42,615 nucleotides of DNA from Sphingomonadales bacterium (GTDB taxonomy: Bacteria; Pseudomonadota; Alphaproteobacteria; Sphingomonadales; Sphingomonadaceae): positions 1 through 42,615 of the forward strand of contig JAQGKX010000151.1 of assembly GCA_028289885.1 (NCBI GenBank). Reading direction: 5' to 3'. Both the position numbers and the translations under genes were made by a program. Of the stretch, positions 33,359 to 40,540 are shown piece after piece. Position 1 is the stretch's first letter, and every line of letters begins with the position of its first letter. The notes under the pieces are model-generated. The model saw nothing but the letters and a program-made list of their open reading frames with translations, searched no databases and was not told the origin of the DNA.

Positions 33359-34261
33359 GTGCTTACGGCCACCGGTTCACCATTCTCAATTCTACGCGCG
33401 CTGCCGGTCATGCTGGCAGCGACGGCGACCCCATGTCTGGCGGGGCACACTGCCCAGCCATTTTTATCGCTGGGTGACAGGATCGACGTTCCCCGCGGCT
33501 TTGCCGAAATGTGCACGACGACAAAGGATTTCTGTTCGACGACACCGGCAAGCGCCGATACTGCGATCGTAACTGCTGCCCTGGCGGCACCACAAGGCGC
33601 GCTGTCATCGGGTGCGGGGTTTTCAACCTCGGCGCTGGCTCTGGGCGGGATGGCTATCGTGTCTTCGGCCCCAAACGCGTTGAGCGCGGCTGCTGCTGCC
33701 GGCGATTGTCGTCACGCGCCGGAAATCTCTCCCAGTCGCGTGACGAGCTTTTTCTCGTTCGAGGATAGCGCAGATCGTTACTCCGACATGACCTGTGCCG
33801 TCCTTGCCGAGGTCGTGGCCAGCCCGGTGCCAGTGGCAGCATCGCTCCCCCCATCGACGGCTGTTTCGCTTGCCCCACAAGCAAGTGCCAAGCTGCTCAA
33901 GCGCGTCAACCGCTATGTCAATTCGCGCGTTCAGCAACGCACCGACTTCCAGATTTATGCGCGCGATGAATTATGGGTCCGCAGCGGGGTCGGCCCACAG
34001 GCAATGGGAGATTGCGAGGATATTGCGATCGAAAAGCGCTACGAACTTATCAATGCGGGCTACCCCGCCGATCGTCTGACGTTTGCGGTCGTTTACTCAA
34101 ACGCAAGCGGACTTCATACCGTTCTTCTCGCCAAGACCGACGACGGCGATGTCGTGCTGGACAGCCGGTCACCCTATATTCGGCCATGGTCCGAAGTGGG
34201 ATATAGCTGGATCAGCGTCCAGACTGCAGCCGATCCAATGATTTGGCGACGCGTGGTCTAA
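33359..34261 (+). CDS. Transglutaminase-like cysteine peptidase (BTLCP, LapG-like)
   Basis: A secreted 300-residue protein. The C-terminal domain (about 180-300) is a bacterial transglutaminase-like cysteine proteinase. It has LLKRVNRYVNSRVQQRTDF, the catalytic Cys219 in MGDCEDIAIEKRYELINAGYP, His253 in SGLHTVLLAKT and Asp268 in VVLDSRSPYIRPW. LapG, the best known member, cleaves a giant adhesin under control of LapD; neither is in the window. The N-terminal 170 residues are an Ala/Ser-rich region after a signal peptide. GTG 33359 has GAGGAG eight bases upstream. Many sphingomonad EPS clusters carry a BTLCP gene nearby, in my recollection; its target here is unknown. Confidence 0.9.
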   Translation: MLTATGSPFSILRALPVMLAATATPCLAGHTAQPFLSLGDRIDVPRGFAEMCTTTKDFCSTTPASADTAIVTAALAAPQGALSSGAGFSTSALALGGMAIVSSAPNALSAAAAAGDCRHAPEISPSRVTSFFSFEDSADRYSDMTCAVLAEVVASPVPVAASLPPSTAVSLAPQASAKLLKRVNRYVNSRVQQRTDFQIYARDELWVRSGVGPQAMGDCEDIAIEKRYELINAGYPADRLTFAVVYSNASGLHTVLLAKTDDGDVVLDSRSPYIRPWSEVGYSWISVQTAADPMIWRRVV

Positions 34262-34279
34262 TCCCACCCCCGCATGAAC

Positions 34280-34819
34280 TCAATCAGTTCCCCGTGAATG
34301 CAGATATGCAAGATCTTCGGGCGTATTGATGTTGCTGAACGAAGCTGGAACCATGACGCTGGTGGCGCCCGAAGCGGCGATCCAGCCACGCAGCGAGCGA
34401 TCGGTCGTTGTAGCAAGGTGCCGATCGAGGGCATTGGCCATAAGTGAGGGCCACAAGCCAATCAAATGCTGTCCCTTCACCACTTTCGGTCCCGAACCGT
34501 CAGAGAGCCATGCAGCGAGCAACGGCGGGATAGGGATGACGTCGGCGGCGACCGACAGCACCGCATCATAACCATTCGCCTCTGCAAAATGAAGCGCCGC
34601 GCACAGGCCACCCAGCGGACCAAGGCCGGCGATCGGGCGATCTTCCACGCTTCGCAACCCGGGAAATGCCCGCCCGCAAATGACGATTGCCCCAACCTGC
34701 GGGCTTAACCCTTCGATCACGATGTCGATCAGGGGCCGGTCGTTATAAAGCGCAAGTGCCTTGTCACTGCCGAACCGGCGGGCGCGGCCTCCTGCTATGA
34801 TGGCTCCAAGGATAGTCAC
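34280..34819 (-). CDS. mobA: Molybdenum cofactor guanylyltransferase MobA
   Basis: The 179-residue product matches MobA, which attaches GMP to molybdopterin to make bis-MGD for enzymes of the DMSO reductase family. The N-terminal nucleotide-binding signature is LGAIIAGGRARRFGSDKALALYNDRPLID. The later motifs AGLGPLGGLCAALHFAEANGYDAVLSVAADVIPIPPLL (acidic Asp in the metal site) and NINTPEDLAYL are typical of the family. The protein is slightly shorter than E. coli MobA (194 residues). It converges on the peptidase gene, with an 18-nt gap. No other molybdenum gene is seen in the window. Confidence 0.92.
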   Translation of the reverse strand: MTILGAIIAGGRARRFGSDKALALYNDRPLIDIVIEGLSPQVGAIVICGRAFPGLRSVEDRPIAGLGPLGGLCAALHFAEANGYDAVLSVAADVIPIPPLLAAWLSDGSGPKVVKGQHLIGLWPSLMANALDRHLATTTDRSLRGWIAASGATSVMVPASFSNINTPEDLAYLHSRGTD

Positions 34820-34887
34820 TGCGGAACCATGAAGCTTTTCGCAAATTGTGCAATGCGACGAACCGAGTCGCCTACCGTATTTTTGTG

Positions 34888-34902
34888 TTGCACTGCACCA
34901 TA
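34888..34902. promoter_or_regulatory. TGCACTGCA-type element (copy 2), overlapping a TATAAT box
   Basis: The 15-mer TTGCACTGCACCATA occurs here as at 32815-32829. It runs into TATAAT (34901-34906), so on the plus strand the element sits just upstream of a possible -10, about 100 nt before the unknown gene at 35007. It also lies 69 nt upstream of mobA on the other strand. This arrangement would suit an operator site. Confidence 0.5.
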
Positions 34903-35006
34903 TAATATGATGCCATATGTTTTGTTCATTGCGTTAAGCTCCTGCTAACCATCCGGGCGCATTCTGCAATGAGAGTTGGTTCGTCGTCTTTTAAAGGATC
35001 GGTCGG

Positions 35007-35558
35007 ATGGGTGCACGGGCAAAATATGCGGACGGCGCGTTGACGCTATCCGAAATGCGCGAGTTCGCGGCTTTCAACAGCGGTACCCAGCGATACATCC
35101 GCCGATCTCTGGATATCGGTCTCGGGCGCGGCGATCCGCTCGGCATGTGGTCGCGCGACGTCGTCGAATCCGCCAGCATCAAGGCACAGTCACGGGTCTA
35201 TTCGCGGCTGGACAACATTCGCGCGGTGGTTCCCGATGACAGTGGCCTCGACCGCATCGAACCGTTCATGGCACCGTTGGTGACGATGACGGCCTTCGAT
35301 CTGGGGCAAGGGCGGCTCGACAGTTTCGGTTCCTATCGTTTCCTGTACGAACGGTTGATCGGTGCGAGCGCGCGGCCTTGGTTGCCGGGCGCATTCTGTG
35401 CTGCGGCCTCGATGCCGCATCTTCACCCCGAACTTCGGCGCACCCTGTTGCAGTCGATCAGCGAAGCCGCCGCCACCGCGCCCGGCTGGTCGAACCGCGA
35501 ACCCGGTTTTTACCCCGAATGGGTGGACAAGGTCGATGTGGCGGCCTTGCCGAACTAA
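35007..35558 (+). CDS. Hypothetical protein, no recognised family
   Basis: This 183-residue soluble protein has no signal peptide and no membrane segment. Notable stretches are SLDIGLGRGDPLGMWSRDVVES, VYSRLDNIRAVVPDDSG and ASARPWLPGAFCAAASMPHLHPELRRTLLQS; the sequence looks mostly helical with a C-terminal proline/tryptophan-rich end (NREPGFYPEWVD). I do not recognise a domain. ATG 35007 follows an AAAGGA sequence. The gene converges on the Nudix gene with a 4-nt overlap. Codon use agrees with the neighbours, so it is likely a real gene. Confidence 0.7.
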   Translation: MGARAKYADGALTLSEMREFAAFNSGTQRYIRRSLDIGLGRGDPLGMWSRDVVESASIKAQSRVYSRLDNIRAVVPDDSGLDRIEPFMAPLVTMTAFDLGQGRLDSFGSYRFLYERLIGASARPWLPGAFCAAASMPHLHPELRRTLLQSISEAAATAPGWSNREPGFYPEWVDKVDVAALPN

Positions 35559-36304
35559 CCGCGCCTGACCTCGGCCAGCGGTTCGGCCCAGATTGGGTAA
35601 CCCCGATCCTCTGGTATGCAGAGGGTCGGCACGCCGTCGCGATCCTCGACCCAGGGGACAATCTTTTCAGGCGCGAACTTCGTGGCGTGCGCTTGCGCTT
35701 CGGCAAAATCGGCGAACTGGGCCAGCCGTTCGAGGTTGCGGCGTGTTGGGAAAATCACCTTGACGCGACCGGCATCGGCATCGTCGAGAACCTGTTGCGC
35801 GGTTGCCCAGAACAGCCGCACGTTCTCGGTCTCATCGACAGTCGCCCGCAAGGCGTCGTCGAGAGCCTCTGCCAGATAAAAGCGGGTGTCGAACGACCTT
35901 CGCTCAGGAGCATGCGGGCACCAACGTGAAAACGGCACGAGCAATTCGGGGCGGAGTTCGATCCGCAGTGCTGCCAGCGCATCCGCAAACACCATACCAT
36001 CGTGGAGATGTGCGCGCAATTTGCCAACGGTGGCGGCATCGGTTGCACCGGCGAGACCAACGGCGGTTCCCGCTTCCTCGATCGTTTCCCGGATTGCGGC
36101 GATACGTGCAGCAGCATCATCGGGATCGAATTCGGGGAACCGCTCCGCCAGCATCCGGTCGCCGGGGTCGACGCGCCCGCCCGGAAAGACAATGGCTCCT
36201 GCCGCGAACGCCATCGTGCCCGCGCGTTCGACAAACAGAATTTCACTCAGGGCCGCCCGGCGACGATAGACGATGAGCGTGGCGGCAGGGATCGAGAAGG
36301 TCAT
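35555..36304 (-). CDS. Nudix hydrolase (long-spacer form)
   Basis: A 249-residue Nudix family protein beginning MTFSIPAATLIVYRRRAALSEILFVERAG. The Nudix box is interrupted compared with the standard G-x5-E-x7-REUxEExGU spacing: FPGGRVDPGDRMLAERFPEFDPDDAAARIAAIRETIEEAG has extra residues before RETIEEAG. This longer spacing is known from NUDT7/NUDT19-like hydrolases, some of which act on CoA derivatives; the substrate here cannot be read. The frame is open to 36517, but ATG 36304 begins the Nudix domain and leaves an 87-nt gap to the divergent glycosylase gene. Confidence 0.9.
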   Translation of the reverse strand: MTFSIPAATLIVYRRRAALSEILFVERAGTMAFAAGAIVFPGGRVDPGDRMLAERFPEFDPDDAAARIAAIRETIEEAGTAVGLAGATDAATVGKLRAHLHDGMVFADALAALRIELRPELLVPFSRWCPHAPERRSFDTRFYLAEALDDALRATVDETENVRLFWATAQQVLDDADAGRVKVIFPTRRNLERLAQFADFAEAQAHATKFAPEKIVPWVEDRDGVPTLCIPEDRGYPIWAEPLAEVRRG

Positions 36305-36391
36305 CGCGGATGATCTAGGCGCGCGGTGCGCATTGCGAAAGGGCGGATATCCGGCCAGTGATGCCTGGTAACGTGCAGCGAACCCCACCCA

Positions 36392-36928
36392 ATGCCTGAG
36401 CAAATGATCAAGACTTCGTTTCCGCCAGTCGTCGATCGCAACACGGTCGTCCTCGTTCTCGGAAGTCTTCCGGGCGATCGTTCGCTGGCTGTGCAACGCT
36501 ATTATGCTCATCCGCAAAATCAGTTCTGGGCATTGATGTCGGGGGTTGTCGGCACCGATCTGCGCGCGCTCGATTATGATGCGCGGCTGGGAACCTTGTT
36601 GTCGTGCGGAGTTGGCCTGTGGGACGTCGTCGGCACAGCCTCACGCGTGGGCAGCAGCGATGCGGCCATCCGCGATGTCAGTGCCAACGATCTGGCGGCG
36701 CTTGTCCAGTCCCTGTCATCGCTCCGCGCGATCGGCTTCAATGGCGGAACGGCACTTGCGATTGGTCGGCGGCAACTCGGAGTATTGGCCGACACGCTGG
36801 CAATCGTCGCATTGCCGTCGAGCAGCCCGTTGCACACGGTCGGGATCGCCGCGAAACAGCCTGCCTGGGACCAACTCGCGACGTGGCTGCACCGAACCCG
36901 ACCGCCGGAAACGCCTACCAGAAGTTAG
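36392..36928 (+). CDS. UDG-family 6-like hypoxanthine/deoxyinosine DNA glycosylase
   Basis: The 178-residue protein belongs to the uracil-DNA-glycosylase superfamily, nearest to the hypoxanthine (deoxyinosine) glycosylase branch. Motif 1 reads VLVLGSLPGDRSLAVQRYYAHPQNQFWALM, with the family-typical Asn in HPQNQFW as the likely catalytic residue. Motif 2 reads LPSSSPLHTVG. Such enzymes excise hypoxanthine from DNA as the first step of base-excision repair. ATG 36392 is used; ATG 36404 is possible. Its end overlaps the convergent small secreted protein gene by 14 nt. Confidence 0.9.
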   Translation: MPEQMIKTSFPPVVDRNTVVLVLGSLPGDRSLAVQRYYAHPQNQFWALMSGVVGTDLRALDYDARLGTLLSCGVGLWDVVGTASRVGSSDAAIRDVSANDLAALVQSLSSLRAIGFNGGTALAIGRRQLGVLADTLAIVALPSSSPLHTVGIAAKQPAWDQLATWLHRTRPPETPTRS

Positions 36929-37271
36929 CAGGGTCGGGCGTCGGGGCGTTGCAGGCCGCCCGTATACCACGACGACAATCCTCGACCTGTACACGCCACG
37001 CATACATTGCGTCGGCATAGGCGCGCTGCTGGCGATCGTAGATATGAGCGTCCATCGCAGCTTCGCGATTATGGCTGCGGAGCGCGGTAAGATATGCCGC
37101 CCTGTCCTCTGCATAGCGCGCCTGCTCGTTCGCGTTCATCTTGGTCTGGTGATCGGACTGCGCTGCTGCAGCGTTATTGGCCTGCGCTACGGCTGCCGAC
37201 GGTGGCGTCTGTGCAAGCGCCGGGGATGCGATGGCCAGCGCTGCAAGCGTGGCTAGGCGATAGATTTTCAT
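36915..37271 (-). CDS. Small secreted hypothetical protein, Ala/Gln-rich
   Basis: A 118-residue protein with a signal peptide (MKIYRLATLAALAIASPALAQ). The mature region is Ala/Gln/Asn-rich and probably helical: AAVAQANNAAAAQSDHQTKMNANEQARYAEDRAAYLTALRSHNREAAMDAHIYDRQQRAYADAMYAWR. It ends with a two-cysteine segment (EDCRRGIRAACNAPTPDPANFW). Small periplasmic proteins with this look (repeated helix, C-terminal ACxxP end) are frequent in sphingomonads; the function is unknown. ATG 37271 has GGAGAG five bases upstream and is preferred over ATG 37283. Confidence 0.82.
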   Translation of the reverse strand: MKIYRLATLAALAIASPALAQTPPSAAVAQANNAAAAQSDHQTKMNANEQARYAEDRAAYLTALRSHNREAAMDAHIYDRQQRAYADAMYAWRVQVEDCRRGIRAACNAPTPDPANFW

Positions 37272-37433
37272 GTTTCTCTCCAATGACGTCCGTGAACATC
37301 AAACCCGCGCCCGCTTCATACGTTCCCGAAACGACCTTTACCTGGTGCGCGCCCCCGGCCCTGCAGATAATATCCACGCTGTTCAACGGCGATGAAACCC
37401 GCTTTAATCGAGCCCTACCCGGAGGAGTGTTCG

Positions 37434-38825
37434 ATGCGTAAGGTTTTCTGTGCAGCTTTTGTCGCGGCTATGCTTGCAGGAAGTGCGATGGCGGCACCTG
37501 CCGCTCATCCAAAGGCCGAGACGCAGGCGCTCGAACTCGCAAAGCAGGCGATAGCGTTGCGGTCGGTACGCGGACCCGGCAACCAGACTCCACAGGTCGC
37601 CGCGCTGTACAAGACAGCCTTGGTCGGCGGCGGGTTTGCCGATGCCGACGTCACGATCACGCCCGTGGACGACACGGTCTATCTGATCGCGCGTTGGCCC
37701 GGCAGCGATCCGAAGCTGAAACCGCTTGTGATCTCGGGTCACATGGATGTGGTCGAAGCCAAGCCCGCCGACTGGAAGCGTGACCCGTTCACGCCCGTGG
37801 TCGAGAATGGCTATCTGTTCGGGCGCGGTGCCACCGACATGAAACTGGACGGCACGATCGCGATAGCCTCGCTGATCGAACTCAAGCAATCGGGCTACAA
37901 GCCGCGCCGCGACATCATCATCGAGTTTTCCGGAGACGAGGAAACGGTGATGAAGACGAGCGCGATCATCGCCGAAAAGCTGTCCAATGCCGATCTCGTG
38001 CTCAACATCGACGGCGGTGGCGGGTCGCTGAACGAGCAGACCGGCAAGCCCGAATATTGGACGTGGCAGGGTGCCGAAAAAACCTATGCGGATTTCGAGA
38101 TGACCGTGACCAATCCCGGCGGACATTCGTCTGCCCCGCGCAAGAGCAATGCGATCAACCAGCTTTCGGCGGCGCTGATCCGGATCGGCAATTATCAATT
38201 CAAGCCCGAGGTGAGCGACCTGACGCGCGCTTATTTCGCGCAGGCCGCACGATATGAGGATGCCGAGACCGGTCCCGCGATGCGCGTGTTTGCGGAGAAC
38301 CCCAACGATGCAAAGGCAATTGCCACGCTGACCGCAAATCCATCGACCATCGGCAAGATCGGGACGACCTGCGTGGTGACGATGATCAACGGTGGCCATG
38401 CCACCAACGCGCTGCCGCAACGCGCGACGGCCAACATCAACTGCCGCATTTTCCCCGGGCATAAGCCAGCCGATATCATGGCAGAACTCCAGCGCGTCGC
38501 CGCCGATCCTGCGGTTGCTTTCAAGGATGTGACCGAGGGATCTGTTGCCAATGACGCGTCGCCGATGCGGCCCGATTTCACGGCAGCGGTGACCAGGGCG
38601 ATGGGCATCATCAATCCGGGCTTACCGGTGTTCCCGAGCCAGTCTTCCGGTGCCAGCGACAGCATGTGGTTCCGCTATCACCACGTCCCGAGCTATGGCG
38701 CGAGCCCGGTGTTCATAAAGGATTCGGAGGATTTCAGTCACGGCCTGAACGAGCGGACGCCGATTTCCAACATCGCACCGGCGATCACATATTATCTGTC
38801 GCTGTTCACGGATCTGTCGAAATAG
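37434..38825 (+). CDS. Secreted M20-family metallopeptidase
   Basis: This 463-residue peptidase has a signal peptide (MRKVFCAAFVAAMLAGSAMAA) and therefore acts in the periplasm or outside. It has the M20 zinc-site residues: His103 and Asp105 in SGHMDVVE, Asp135 in GRGATDMKLDG, Glu169-Glu170 in SGDEETVM, and a late His in SEDFSHGLNER. A dimerisation domain (about 220-330; TNPGGHSSAPRKSNA) is inserted as in carboxypeptidase G2/DapE-like enzymes. It probably removes residues from short peptides. ATG 37434 has GGAGGAG seven bases upstream; the frame is open further upstream to 37392 without support. A TPR-sulfotransferase gene follows two bases after the stop. Confidence 0.95.
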   Translation: MRKVFCAAFVAAMLAGSAMAAPAAHPKAETQALELAKQAIALRSVRGPGNQTPQVAALYKTALVGGGFADADVTITPVDDTVYLIARWPGSDPKLKPLVISGHMDVVEAKPADWKRDPFTPVVENGYLFGRGATDMKLDGTIAIASLIELKQSGYKPRRDIIIEFSGDEETVMKTSAIIAEKLSNADLVLNIDGGGGSLNEQTGKPEYWTWQGAEKTYADFEMTVTNPGGHSSAPRKSNAINQLSAALIRIGNYQFKPEVSDLTRAYFAQAARYEDAETGPAMRVFAENPNDAKAIATLTANPSTIGKIGTTCVVTMINGGHATNALPQRATANINCRIFPGHKPADIMAELQRVAADPAVAFKDVTEGSVANDASPMRPDFTAAVTRAMGIINPGLPVFPSQSSGASDSMWFRYHHVPSYGASPVFIKDSEDFSHGLNERTPISNIAPAITYYLSLFTDLSK

Positions 38826-38827
38826 CC

Positions 38828-40420
38828 GTGGTTGCCGGGAACGCCGCCGCCGCCATAGCAGCGGGTATATATGATCCGCAGTTGATGGAGGCGGCGCTGG
38901 CGCTGCACGACAATCGACTGTCGGACGCCGAACCGCTGCTTCGCGCGCATCTGAAGGCCGATCCGTTCGACGTCGCCGCAATCCGCATGATGGCTGAACT
39001 GGCCGGGAGGATAGGGCGGTACAAGGACGCCGAAAACCTGCTGCGCCGCGCGCTGGAACTCGCGCCCGAATTCGGGGCGGCGCGGGCCAATCTTGCGACA
39101 TGCCTTTACCGGCAGAACAGGGCGATCGACGCGATTGCGGAACTCGACCTGCTGTTGCGCGAGGAGCCGGAGAACCTCGGCCACGCCAATATGAAGGCGG
39201 CGGCGCTGGGGCAGGTCGGCGGGTTCGAGGAGGCCATCGAGCTGTACGAACTGATCCTGCCACAGGCCCCCGACCAACCCAAATTATGGATGAGTTACGG
39301 ACATACGCTGAAAACCGTTGGGCGACAGGAGGATGGCATAGCGGCATACCGGCGCGCGCTGTCGATTGCGCCGACGTTGGGCGAAGTTTGGTGGAGTCTG
39401 GCCAACCTCAAGACGGTGAAATTCACCGCAGCCGATGTCGTCGCAATGGAGGCTGCGCTGGCGACGCCGGGCCTTGCCGATCCAGACAAATTCCACCTCG
39501 ATTTCGCTTTGGGCAAGGCATATGAGGACGCCCGCTCGTATGAGATGGCGTTCGCCCATTATGCCGCGGGCAATGCCCTGCGGCGGCAAAGCATCGTCTA
39601 TGACGCCGCGGAAACCAGCAGCTTCGTCGACCGGAGCATAGCAATTGCGACCCCCGCCCTGTTCTCCGCGCACCGCGATGAAGGTTGCCCGGCACGCGAT
39701 CCGATCTTCATTCTGGGAATGCCGCGCGCGGGATCGACGTTGGTCGAGCAAATCCTGTCGAGCCACAGCAAGGTCGAGGGGACGTCCGAACTATCCGATA
39801 TGCCGACGCTTGCCCGACGGGCGGATAATTATCCGGAAAACCTGACCGATATCGCGCCGGAGACACTGCGCGCGCTGGGACAGGAATATCTCGACCGCAC
39901 CCGGGTCCAGCGCAAGACCGACAAGCCGCTGTTCATCGACAAGCTGCCGAACAATTGGGCCCATGTGCCGTTCATCCACTTGATCCTGCCCAACGCGACG
40001 ATCATCGACGCGCGCCGTCATCCGATAGGGTGCTGTTTTTCGAACTTCAAACAGCATTTCGCGCGGGGTCAGGCGTTCAGCTATGGGCTCGACGACATGG
40101 GACGTTATTACGCCGACTATGTCCGCCTGATGGCGCACATCGATGCCATTCTGCCGGGCCGCGTACACCGGGTCGACTACGAGAATATGATCGACGATAC
40201 CGAGGCAGAAGTGCGCGCGTTGCTCACTGCCTGTGGCCTCGACTATGAAGAGCAATGCCTGCGTTTCCATGAAAACGCTCGCGCCGTTCGTACGGCCTCG
40301 TCCGAACAGGTGCGACGACCGATTTTCAGGGATGGAACCGAGGGCTGGCAGGGATTCGAGCCGTGGCTGGGGCCGTTGAAGGAGGCGCTCGGCGATGTGC
40401 TCATTGCCTATCCATCATAG
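38828..40420 (+). CDS. TPR-repeat protein with sulfotransferase domain
   Basis: A 530-residue cytoplasmic protein. The N-terminal half (about 15-210) carries tetratricopeptide repeats (AEPLLRAHLKADPFDVAAIRMMAELAGRIGRYKDAENLLRRALELAPEF and similar). The C-terminal half (about 290-525) is a sulfotransferase fold: 5'-phosphosulfate loop FILGMPRAGSTLVEQILSSH (about 294-313), FIDKLPNNWAHVPFI and 3'-phosphate region IIDARRHPIGCCFSNF. It likely sulfates a small molecule or peptide using PAPS. GTG 38828 starts two bases after the M20 stop; there is no strong ribosome binding site, and ATG 38885 is the alternative. The next gene is a TonB-dependent receptor, a pairing often seen in sphingomonads. Confidence 0.92.
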   Translation: MVAGNAAAAIAAGIYDPQLMEAALALHDNRLSDAEPLLRAHLKADPFDVAAIRMMAELAGRIGRYKDAENLLRRALELAPEFGAARANLATCLYRQNRAIDAIAELDLLLREEPENLGHANMKAAALGQVGGFEEAIELYELILPQAPDQPKLWMSYGHTLKTVGRQEDGIAAYRRALSIAPTLGEVWWSLANLKTVKFTAADVVAMEAALATPGLADPDKFHLDFALGKAYEDARSYEMAFAHYAAGNALRRQSIVYDAAETSSFVDRSIAIATPALFSAHRDEGCPARDPIFILGMPRAGSTLVEQILSSHSKVEGTSELSDMPTLARRADNYPENLTDIAPETLRALGQEYLDRTRVQRKTDKPLFIDKLPNNWAHVPFIHLILPNATIIDARRHPIGCCFSNFKQHFARGQAFSYGLDDMGRYYADYVRLMAHIDAILPGRVHRVDYENMIDDTEAEVRALLTACGLDYEEQCLRFHENARAVRTASSEQVRRPIFRDGTEGWQGFEPWLGPLKEALGDVLIAYPS

Positions 40421-40540
40421 GTCATATGAGTGTCATAAATACCACGCGAGCGGCTAATTCCTGCAGTGCGGCATTAACCGATTGACCTCGACCCCAGCGC
40501 GTAACAGTTTTGACATCATAATCTTTTGGGGGGTTTATCG

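Noticed and set aside
33010-33516. Minus-strand frame covering the small ORF and the peptidase start
   Set aside because: Arg-rich shadow without domain features; the plus-strand genes have ribosome binding sites and recognisable segments.
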